A stretch of 64,000 nt of DNA from Clostridia bacterium (GTDB lineage: Bacteria; Bacillota; Clostridia; Oscillospirales; Acutalibacteraceae), in the NCBI GenBank assembly GCA_017631795.1, contig JAGBSO010000016.1:124001-188000 (forward strand), written 5' to 3'. The notes under the pieces are model-generated. The model was not told the origin of the DNA. It saw nothing but the letters and a program-made list of their open reading frames with translations, and did not search any database. Made by a program: the position numbers and the translations under genes. Below, in pieces: positions 34,129 to 40,606 of this stretch. The stretch's first letter is position 1, and each line of letters opens with the position of its first letter.

Positions 34129-35175
34129 TTAATTTATCGCTTCAAACGGAATATTGTATGCTTTTGCATATTCTTCAGCACAACTTCCTGCAGGAGCATG
34201 GATTGTCAAGTTTTCACAGCTTAAGAAAGCACTTCTTCCGATATCCGCAACACTGCCTGGAATTGTTATACTTATCAGGCTTGTACAGTTTGCAAATGCC
34301 CATTCACCGATTGATGTTACACTATCGGGAATTGTTATCTGCTTGAGATTCACGCAATCCCAGAATGTATAACCTTCGATTGATGTTACACCGTCCGGAA
34401 TTGAAATTTCGTCAAGATTCGGGCATTTGCAGAATGCTTTCAAACCGATTTGATTTACTTTGTCATGCATCACTACTTTTTTGAGATTTTCACATGCGCC
34501 CACAGAACAGGCGTCGATAACGGTTACTCTTGCGGGGATAATCAATTCTTCTGCATCGCCATAATAACCGCACAAAGTATTGCAGACAATATGGAATCCG
34601 TCTGCATCCTGCAATTTCGCACAAAGGTTGAATGTGCAGCAACCAACCTTTGTCAGGCTGTCAGGAATATTGATATTTTCAAGATTATGGCATCCGCAGA
34701 AAGCAAAATCTCCTATTGATGTAACGCCTTCAGGTATTCTGACACTTCTGAGAGATGTGCAGTTTTCAAAAACTTCGTTTTCAATCCTTGTAACACCGTC
34801 GGGGATTATCAGATCTTCAGCATCACCGTAATAACCTGACAACACACCGCAAACAATAACAAATCCGTCTGTATCTTTAAGATTTTCACAGTTATTGAAT
34901 GCAGATTCTCCGATTGACGGTATACTTTCGGGAATAGTAAGATTTTTAAGGCTGCTGCAGTCAAGGAATGCAAACTTACCGATTTCCGTAACACTGTCAG
35001 GAATAACTACCGACTGCAGAGATTCAAGCGCCTTCATCTGTGCACGTTTCTGCCCTATATACTTCAAGCGTTCTGGAGAAAAAAGCTGATCGCCAAGAGC
35101 AGAAACCCTGCATTTTCCGATTCTTTCAGGTATTTTTACCGCTTTGCGTTTCCCCTTATACATAGTGAGCATCAT
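34129..35175 (-). CDS. Cytoplasmic LRR_5/BspA-type protein, apparently lacking its original N-terminus
   Basis: A 348-aa protein that begins with 'LTMYKGKRKAVKIPERIGK', which corresponds to the middle (about residue 325) of the 29703-31166 protein ('LTKYKKNGKKISIPPRIGK'). It continues with about 11 leucine-rich repeats, two of them with the 'DGFVIVCGVLSGYYGDAE' insert, and ends with the 'IHAPAGSCAEEYAKAYNIPF' cap. No signal peptide. The frame is closed by a stop a few codons upstream of the ATG. The start overlaps the stop of the small frame 35172-35324 (ATGA), which suggests translational coupling but also a deletion that removed the first half. Confidence 0.78.
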   Translation of the reverse strand: MMLTMYKGKRKAVKIPERIGKCRVSALGDQLFSPERLKYIGQKRAQMKALESLQSVVIPDSVTEIGKFAFLDCSSLKNLTIPESIPSIGESAFNNCENLKDTDGFVIVCGVLSGYYGDAEDLIIPDGVTRIENEVFENCTSLRSVRIPEGVTSIGDFAFCGCHNLENINIPDSLTKVGCCTFNLCAKLQDADGFHIVCNTLCGYYGDAEELIIPARVTVIDACSVGACENLKKVVMHDKVNQIGLKAFCKCPNLDEISIPDGVTSIEGYTFWDCVNLKQITIPDSVTSIGEWAFANCTSLISITIPGSVADIGRSAFLSCENLTIHAPAGSCAEEYAKAYNIPFEAIN

Positions 35176-35324
35176 TGTATCGTCAGAAAGCTGCTCAAAG
35201 GCATGTTATACATATTTGTCTTTTTATAAATTTCCTTTATTGCCCTCAGCGATGCTTCAAAAATTCTGCATGCATTTGCAATTTTTTTATTCATAGCCTT
35301 ATTGTTATTTATTGTGTCTGCCAT
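35172..35324 (-). CDS. Small leader protein, 50 aa, probably the stump of a deleted gene
   Basis: ATG 35324 follows a GAGGT site by eight bases and lies 46 bases past a consensus promoter, so it is probably translated. The product starts 'MADTINNNKAMNKKIANAC' and is a charged helix of unknown family. Its stop overlaps the ATG of the LRR gene at 35175. In the frame of that LRR gene the sequence just upstream reads 'HAFEQLSDDT' before a stop, so the two frames were probably joined by a deletion. No function is assigned. Confidence 0.55.
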   Translation of the reverse strand: MADTINNNKAMNKKIANACRIFEASLRAIKEIYKKTNMYNMPLSSFLTIQ

Positions 35325-35369
35325 AACTATACCTCGCAATTTGTATTTATATGACATTTTTATGTAATC

Positions 35370-35398
35370 AGTATAATACTTTACATATTAAATGTCAA
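35370..35398 (-). promoter_or_regulatory. Strong sigma-A promoter of the leucine-rich repeat/MoxR operon
   Basis: On the minus strand TTGACA (35398-35393), a 17-base spacer and TATACT (35375-35370) are close to consensus. It points into the series 35324, 35175, 33570, 32578, 31166, 29693, 29240, 27719. Confidence 0.85.
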
Positions 35399-35540
35399 TT
35401 TTTTTGTATTTATTCTCCACATAAAGCACAAAAATAAGCAATCAATTTATTCAATATATACATATAATTGGACATTTTTATATTATGAACGCTGATTACC
35501 GATTGTATTATACAATATAAAAAGCACAATAAAAAGGACA

Positions 35541-35577
35541 TTAAAAAGAAAGCAGTCCTCATAGCGAGAACTGCTTT
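35541..35577 (-). terminator. Hairpin with minus-strand T-tract
   Basis: The stem AAAGCAGT-TCTC/GAGG-ACTGCTTT on the minus strand is followed by CTTTTTAAT. It would stop transcripts from the exonuclease remnant and insulate the operon promoter at 35370. The 35400-35660 stretch has no convincing gene. Confidence 0.6.
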
Positions 35578-35677
35578 GCGGTAACATAACAACTAAGTCA
35601 TATGAGCTTTTATTTTATAAATCAAAATTTGTTTCGGCATAGTGATATTCTTTTTCATTCCAAGTAAATTATATCAC

Positions 35678-35757
35678 AAAACGGACTACTTTCCTACCTT
35701 TCGGTAAGTTTGTAGTCCGTTTTCTTTTTGGGCTGTTTTTTACAGCCCCCATTTTTT
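35678..35757 (+). terminator. Two consecutive hairpins
   Basis: AAAACGGACTAC/GTAGTCCGTTTT (35678-35723) is followed by TTTTCTTTTT, and GGGCTGT/ACAGCCC (35730-35748) by CCATTTTTTT. Both are oriented as plus-strand terminators; on the minus strand they lie in the tail of the exonuclease remnant. Confidence 0.6.
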
Positions 35758-35942
35758 TGTTTAATTTTAACACAGAAAAGTTTTATCCAGACTTCAGCCA
35801 TCATTCGCACATCAGTAATTGCATCATGGCTGCACAGGTCAAGTCCTGATAATTCCTGCATATTGCTGTTGAAATAAATATCTTTCGATTCAAGCAGTGT
35901 TGCAAGGTCATAAAGCGGAAATGGCGCAAGACAACAGTACAA
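35694..35942 (-). pseudogene. C-terminal remnant of a 3'-5' exonuclease
   Basis: The frame has no proper start and encodes what resembles the end of a DnaQ/RNase T-type exonuclease: 'FPLYDLATLLESKDIYFN' and 'LCSHDAITDVRMMAEVW', where H-D-A-x-x-D is the ExoIII motif of the DEDDh family. The N-terminal ExoI and ExoII motifs are missing. The truncation point at 35942 coincides with the start of the serine recombinase remnant on the other strand. The last codons run through a terminator hairpin and are probably not original. Confidence 0.55.
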
Positions 35943-36256
35943 AAGATTCTTGCACAGCAGGAATACTGCGATGATGTTATCAATTTCAAAACTTTTTCAA
36001 AGAACTTCAAGAATAAAACCCGTCTTAACAATCCTGTTGAGAATTGGAAAATTTTCAAGAATGTTCACGAGCCTATTATCGACAGGGATACCTTTGAAAC
36101 TGTTCAGAAGATGAAGGCAAAGGCAAAAACCGCAGCCAACGGGTGGTGATCCACTACCGGTTTATCGGCATCTTGGATTATCCCCAAAACGAACCGGCAT
36201 ACACCGCAGATACCCGCAAGGGTGTGGCAGTGAAGTACGTCACAAAATCTGCCTAA
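35943..36256 (+). pseudogene. Degraded serine recombinase (C-terminal parts)
   Basis: Two fragments in different frames come from one large serine recombinase. 35943-36149 encodes 'ILAQQEYCDDVINFKTFSK' and 'VHEPIIDRDTFETVQKMKAKA', typical of the recombinase domain. 36143-36256 encodes 'HYRFIGILDYPQNEPAYTA', typical of the DUF4368 tail that ends in a stop at 36254. The N-terminal catalytic resolvase domain and the zinc ribbon are absent. It is a scar of an integrated element lying between the exonuclease remnant and tRNA-Pro. Confidence 0.72.
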
Positions 36257-36287
36257 AACAAAAAAGAGCAGGCTTCAAAACCTGCTC
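36256..36287 (-). terminator. Second terminator downstream of tRNA-Pro
   Basis: GAGCAGG/CCTGCTC with an eight-base loop is followed on the minus strand by CTTTTTTGT. Confidence 0.65.
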
Positions 36288-36315
36288 ACTTACATCAACA
36301 AAGATTCTCTGCAAA

Positions 36316-36360
36316 GAAAAATCGAGTGTTCATAACTCAAATACGTTATGAACACTCGAT
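36316..36360 (-). terminator. Terminator of tRNA-Pro
   Basis: A perfect 16-base stem (ATCGAGTGTTCATAAC and its complement) with an eight-base loop starts two bases after the tRNA CCA end and is followed on the minus strand by TTTTTC. Confidence 0.85.
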
Positions 36361-36361
36361 A

Positions 36362-36437
36362 TGGTCCGAGTGGCGAGACTTGAACTCACGGCCTCTTGAC
36401 CCCCAGTCAAGCGCGCTCCCAACTGCGCCACACCCGG
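36362..36437 (-). tRNA. tRNA-Pro (anticodon GGG)
   Basis: The minus strand folds as a 76-base tRNA with encoded CCA. The acceptor stem pairs CCGGGTG with CACTCGG (one G-T pair), the D-arm contains TGGCGCAGTTGGGAGCGC, the anticodon stem is CTTGA/TCAAG around the loop CTGGGGG (anticodon GGG, reading CCC), and the T-arm contains GTTCAAGTC. A strong terminator follows immediately. Serine recombinase debris lies 100 bases downstream. Confidence 0.95.
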
Positions 36438-36584
36438 ATGTTCGGAACGTTCAATATAATACCACATAATTTAATATTTTGCAAGTCTTTTTTTCAACTT
36501 TTTTTATTTTTTTTCATATCTTTTTATTTTTATATATAATCACAATTTTTAATAAAAAATATAAAACTATTTTGTAAAAAATCA

Positions 36585-36613
36585 TTGACAATATTATAAA
36601 AAACCGTTATAAT
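36585..36613 (+). promoter_or_regulatory. Perfect consensus sigma-A promoter
   Basis: TTGACA (36585-36590), a 17-base spacer and TATAAT (36608-36613). It drives the DUF4234 gene at 36710 and leaves a leader of about 90 bases. Confidence 0.88.
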
Positions 36614-36709
36614 AAGACAAAATTGTGCAATTTGCAAGCATTTTTATCATTTTTCTTTGTTAAAATTTTTCAATGTTGCACATTTAATAATTTTTTTGGA
36701 GTGATTTTC

Positions 36710-37276
36710 ATGAATTGTCCTCATTGCGGACAGCAGATCGCAAACAATGTTCAGGTTTGTCCTTTCTGTGGAAAATTTGTAGCACAGCAGCAGTACAGTG
36801 CTCCCCAGCAGCAGTACGGTGCTCCTCAGCAGCAGTACGGTGCTCCTCAGCAGCAGTATGCACCGCCTTCACCTCCCAGAGCCAACCTCGAATGCAACAG
36901 AAGCTTTATTAAGTTCCTGCTCCTGACAATAATAACATGTGGTATCTACGGTATCATCACATACTATAAGATTACTGAAGATATTAATACAATCTGCCGT
37001 CCTTACGATAACAAGACAACAACAAATTACCTTGTTGCAACATTGCTTCTCGGACCTATCACATGCGGTATTTACCCCATCATCTGGATGCATAACATGT
37101 GCAACCGTATCGGTGACAACCTCAAGCACAGAGGCCTCGCTACAAACTTCAGCGCATCAACATTCTGGCTTTGGAATGTACTTGGCTCATTTATTTTTGT
37201 TGGACCTTTCATCTTTATGTATAAGTTCTTTGAAGCAACAAATCAGCTTGCTGCAGATTACAACACAAGAGGCTAA
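36710..37276 (+). CDS. Zinc-ribbon, DUF4234 membrane protein
   Basis: A 188-aa protein. Residues 1-22 are a zinc ribbon (C-P-H-C ... C-P-F-C). Residues 25-50 are four near-identical seven-residue repeats of the type QQQYGAP, encoded by 21-base DNA repeats. Residues 60-185 are a DUF4234 domain with three or four membrane segments and the two 'TCGIY' motifs. The start is ATG 36710 behind GGAGTG; a longer frame to 36623 has no such signal and would begin in the leader. It has a perfect promoter and its own terminator. The role of DUF4234 proteins is not established. Confidence 0.87.
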   Translation: MNCPHCGQQIANNVQVCPFCGKFVAQQQYSAPQQQYGAPQQQYGAPQQQYAPPSPPRANLECNRSFIKFLLLTIITCGIYGIITYYKITEDINTICRPYDNKTTTNYLVATLLLGPITCGIYPIIWMHNMCNRIGDNLKHRGLATNFSASTFWLWNVLGSFIFVGPFIFMYKFFEATNQLAADYNTRG

Positions 37277-37289
37277 TTTAAAACCAACT

Positions 37290-37321
37290 GAAAGCTCGTT
37301 TCGACGGGCTTTCTTTTTTTT
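37290..37321 (+). terminator. Terminator of the DUF4234 gene
   Basis: GAAAGCTCG/CGGGCTTTC with a T-run of eight. Confidence 0.85.
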
Positions 37322-37330
37322 GCAAAATGC

Positions 37331-37359
37331 TTGACAAATGGGTCTACATCATGTAGAAT
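37331..37359 (+). promoter_or_regulatory. Promoter of the blaI-blaR1-type operon
   Basis: TTGACA (37331-37336), a 17-base spacer and TAGAAT (37354-37359). The first operator dyad overlaps the -10 element. Confidence 0.82.
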
Positions 37360-37383
37360 AAAACTGCATTCTACATGATGTAG
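37344..37383 (+). promoter_or_regulatory. Twin BlaI/MecI-type operators
   Basis: Two 13-base dyads, CTACATcATGTAG (37344-37356) and CTACATgATGTAG (37371-37383), contain the TACA/TGTA half-sites of BlaI-family repressors. Centres are 27 bases apart. The first covers the -10 and the second the transcript start, as expected for autorepression of the gene at 37404. Confidence 0.85.
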
Positions 37384-37403
37384 AATGCTTTGGAGGTGTT
37401 TTT

Positions 37404-37766
37404 ATGGGTGAATTACAGATGGGGGTTATCGAATCCCGTTTTGCAGACATTATCTGGAAAAATGAACCTGTCGCAACTACTGAGCTTGTGAAAATCAGTC
37501 AGCAGGAGCTGAACTGGAAGAAAACCACAACATACACAGTTCTCAAACGTCTTTGCGACAAAGGAATTTTCGGCAATGACAAAGGCACAGTGACTTCTCT
37601 TATTTCAAAAAGCGAGTTTTATTCAGTACAGAGTGAAAAGTTTGTCGATGAAACTTTCGGCGGGTCACTGCCTGCATTTTTAGCGGCATTCACAGCAAGA
37701 AAATCACTCACACGGGAGGAAGTTGACGAGCTTCGCAGAATGGTTGCAGATTTTAAGGAGGAATAA
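37404..37766 (+). CDS. BlaI/MecI/CopY-family repressor
   Basis: A 120-aa winged-helix protein of standard length for BlaI-type repressors. 'ADIIWKNEPVATTELVKISQ' and 'KTTTYTVLKRLCDKGIF' form the DNA-binding domain, and the C-terminal half is the dimer region that the partner protease would cut. A GGAGG site precedes the ATG. It is three bases upstream of the M56 peptidase gene, and two matching operator dyads lie in its promoter. It should repress its own operon until the membrane sensor is activated. Confidence 0.93.
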   Translation: MGELQMGVIESRFADIIWKNEPVATTELVKISQQELNWKKTTTYTVLKRLCDKGIFGNDKGTVTSLISKSEFYSVQSEKFVDETFGGSLPAFLAAFTARKSLTREEVDELRRMVADFKEE

Positions 37767-37768
37767 AT

Positions 37769-40546
37769 ATGGCAGACTTATTTATATCTCTTTTCAATAT
37801 GAGCATAACTGCAAGCTGGCTTGTTCTTGCAGTTGTTCTGCTTCGGTTGCTTCTGAAGAAAGCTCCTAAATGGCTGAACACCCTGTTGTGGGCATTTGTG
37901 GGAATCAGACTCGTCTGTCCGTTTTCATTTGAAAGCATTTTCAGCCTTATTCCCAGCACAGAAACAATACCGCAGAACATCACAAACGGTCCGTCATTTG
38001 ATGTGAATACAGGCATAAACATCGTTGACAGTCAGGTGAATGACTATCTCGGCTCTCATTATTTTGAAGGTGTTACTGTGCCTGTTAACACAGGTTTCAC
38101 CGCAGTCAATATTCTCACTGTCCTATGGATTGTCGGCATGCTTGCTATGCTGATTTATACAGGAATCAGTTTTGTAAGCCTGAATCGGAAAGTCCGTGAG
38201 GGTATTGTGCTGAAAGACAACATATGGCTTTGCGACAGAATTGACACACCATTCATTCTCGGTCTTTTCAGACCACGCATTTTTCTTCCGTCGGGCATGG
38301 CTGAAAGCGATATGGAATACGTCATCGCCCACGAAAATGCTCATCTAAGACGCCGTGACCATTGGTGGAAACCGATGGGCTTTATACTGCTGACGGTTTA
38401 TTGGTTCAATCCTGTGATGTGGCTTGCCTATATTCTTCTTTGCCGTGATATTGAACTTGCATGTGACGAAAAAGTCATCAGGGAAATGGGTACGGACATA
38501 AAAAAATCATATTCTGAAGCTCTTATCAACTGCAGTGTATCAAGACGCACAATTTCGGCTTGTCCGCTTGCATTTGGCGAAACGGGAGTAAAGAACAGAA
38601 TAAAATCCGTTCTCAGTTACAAAAAACCGACACTGTTGGTTATTATTGTTGCCGTCATTTCATGCATTGTGGTGGCAATCTGTTTCCTTACAAATCCGAA
38701 ATCAGACCTCAAAAACAGCAATCCTGAGCTTGATGCTGCTGTTTCTCAGGCCATACTCGACGTCAATTCAACAGGATTTCTTTATAATTCCGAGTGCATA
38801 GCCGAGGGACATACAATATACGGTGTTGAAGAAGACGGCGATAACGTCACTGTATATCTTTTGGAAGAATTTGCAGGCTTCGGCTTCAAAAACGGCTATT
38901 TTATGGAACAAACGGGACATCGGACACCTGCAGTTTATACTTTTTCAAAAATAGACAACGATTATATACTGACAGATTATGAATATCCCATGGACGGTGA
39001 AGAATATACAGATTCAATAAAGAAAATGTTCCCGAAAGAGTATCATTCCCGTTTACTTGATTATAACGAAAAAGACAATGCCGATTTGTGGCCACAGTGT
39101 GTTGCGTATGCCGAAGCTTACCTTAAAAAAATCGGCAGAGATGCAGAAGTGCGCAATTACAGCGAAGTGCCGCATATTTTTCTTACGGACTTAGGTGTAT
39201 CTGTTGAAGTTTCAAATAAAATTCTTGAAAACAAATCACTCAGTTGTTTTGATTCTGATATAGGCAATTACGAAACACTTGAAGACGGTGTAAGATTCAT
39301 TTACCGGACAGATTTTGACGAAGAAAGAAATCTTATCATTTTTACAAGAGAAATTTATGCAACGGGCGAAATTACACAGAAAATCGAACTGGATGCAGCA
39401 ACAGGCAGATTCATTTCAAACAACACCTATGACTGTGAATTGCCCGATCCCGAAACTGAACAAACACAAAAAAATTACAGTTTACCTGTTTACTCTGACT
39501 ATACAAAAGCCGCTGATGAAGTACGCAATCAATACAGTATTCAGGCAATTCATTTTCCAAAAAGCGGAGAAAGTGAAGCTGCAATTCTTGTGGGTGAATC
39601 ATACGGATATGATGTTGCTGAATTCCTTGACAATGTATATTGGAAAGAAAGCCTTGCTCCACTTGAAGATCTTTCATCTCCCGGCTCGGTGGAATTTGTG
39701 ATTGATGAAGATTACAGGGTAACCGTGCATGAACGTAAAAAGGGCTCTGTGTTTGCCTATGCCGTTGTAAAATACGGTGGTAAAGAAAGATATTATCATA
39801 CGTCATACAGTGATTATGAAAAAGCTGTGGCAATTCTTCATAAACCAGCAACCGTTCTCCAACAGTCTGCCACGGAATTTCTTACATTCTCATATATTAC
39901 AGAAAATGATTCGGCATACATTTCACTCAATCCCGACACAAAGACTGTGTTTTTCAGCCTTTCAAGACTGAGCGATTATGTGATTGAAGGCACTTATCAG
40001 GATTACATCGACAGAATTTTTATTCTTGCCAATGACAAACAGCATAAATATGTTCTGAGACGAAGCGATGCAGACCTGATTTTTTCAGCCGAAGAATCAA
40101 CACCCGTACCCGAATACAGATACAGTAAAAACTCCGAGCCACTCCCCTGCATTCCAGACGGTGCAGTGTTCACATATAACGGAACTGAAAAAAACTATAT
40201 CGACAAAACAACTGCCGATATTGACGGTGACGGCATAAACGAATATTGCATTCTCGGTTACGGACTAACATCGGGACTTTTCACGGTGACTTTTTCTGCA
40301 TACGAAAACGGTCAACTTGAATATTTCAATATATTCAACAGCGATGTATCAGATATTCAGTTCGGAGCAGACAAAGACGGAAACCCCGTTATCAAAGGGC
40401 AGGTTTTTGCAGATTACGACAATCAGGCATATGCCACATACGAAATCAGCATAAAAGACGGCAATATTGTTATCGGATCAGGCGACAGTATAATGGCATA
40501 CTGGGGTGAACAGGGACTTGACTCCCCTTACGCACCTGAACAATGA
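37769..40546 (+). CDS. BlaR1-type M56 antirepressor with an unusual large extracellular sensor
   Basis: A 925-aa membrane protein. Residues 1-310 are the M56 domain: four membrane helices and a zinc peptidase site 'HENAH' (HExxH) near residue 190 with a downstream 'ELACDE' that should supply the third ligand. After the fourth helix (about 288-308, 'VVAICFL') about 600 residues face outward. They contain repeated small alpha/beta segments with 'DGDGINEY' and 'KDGNPVIKG' but I see no transpeptidase-like SxxK/KTG set as in BlaR1 of staphylococci. The expected action is ligand sensing outside and cleavage of the adjacent repressor inside. The ligand is unknown and need not be a beta-lactam. Confidence 0.88.
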   Translation: MADLFISLFNMSITASWLVLAVVLLRLLLKKAPKWLNTLLWAFVGIRLVCPFSFESIFSLIPSTETIPQNITNGPSFDVNTGINIVDSQVNDYLGSHYFEGVTVPVNTGFTAVNILTVLWIVGMLAMLIYTGISFVSLNRKVREGIVLKDNIWLCDRIDTPFILGLFRPRIFLPSGMAESDMEYVIAHENAHLRRRDHWWKPMGFILLTVYWFNPVMWLAYILLCRDIELACDEKVIREMGTDIKKSYSEALINCSVSRRTISACPLAFGETGVKNRIKSVLSYKKPTLLVIIVAVISCIVVAICFLTNPKSDLKNSNPELDAAVSQAILDVNSTGFLYNSECIAEGHTIYGVEEDGDNVTVYLLEEFAGFGFKNGYFMEQTGHRTPAVYTFSKIDNDYILTDYEYPMDGEEYTDSIKKMFPKEYHSRLLDYNEKDNADLWPQCVAYAEAYLKKIGRDAEVRNYSEVPHIFLTDLGVSVEVSNKILENKSLSCFDSDIGNYETLEDGVRFIYRTDFDEERNLIIFTREIYATGEITQKIELDAATGRFISNNTYDCELPDPETEQTQKNYSLPVYSDYTKAADEVRNQYSIQAIHFPKSGESEAAILVGESYGYDVAEFLDNVYWKESLAPLEDLSSPGSVEFVIDEDYRVTVHERKKGSVFAYAVVKYGGKERYYHTSYSDYEKAVAILHKPATVLQQSATEFLTFSYITENDSAYISLNPDTKTVFFSLSRLSDYVIEGTYQDYIDRIFILANDKQHKYVLRRSDADLIFSAEESTPVPEYRYSKNSEPLPCIPDGAVFTYNGTEKNYIDKTTADIDGDGINEYCILGYGLTSGLFTVTFSAYENGQLEYFNIFNSDVSDIQFGADKDGNPVIKGQVFADYDNQAYATYEISIKDGNIVIGSGDSIMAYWGEQGLDSPYAPEQ

Positions 40547-40560
40547 TATACAAACAGAAA

Positions 40561-40591
40561 AACACCCGAAGCGTGATGCTTCGGGTGTTGT
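40561..40591. terminator. Bidirectional terminator, copy 1 of a duplicated sequence
   Basis: AACACCCGAAGC-gtgat-GCTTCGGGTGTT between the convergent M56 and secreted LRR genes, with T-rich tails on both strands. The same hairpin recurs at 44441-44467. Confidence 0.9.
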
Positions 40592-40606
40592 TTGTTGTTT
40601 TATTTT

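Noticed and set aside
35410..35592. A 60-codon minus-strand frame with a hydrophobic stretch
   Set aside because: It runs through a terminator hairpin, has no ribosome binding site and lies in AT-rich non-coding DNA.
36623..36709. Longer N-terminus for the DUF4234 protein
   Set aside because: It would start in the AT-rich leader without ribosome binding site; the zinc ribbon begins at ATG 36710 behind GGAGTG.
37769..40546. Calling the M56 protein a beta-lactam sensor (BlaR1/MecR1)
   Set aside because: The peptidase part fits, but I see no penicillin-binding motifs in the outer domain and no beta-lactamase gene, so only the family-level call is kept.
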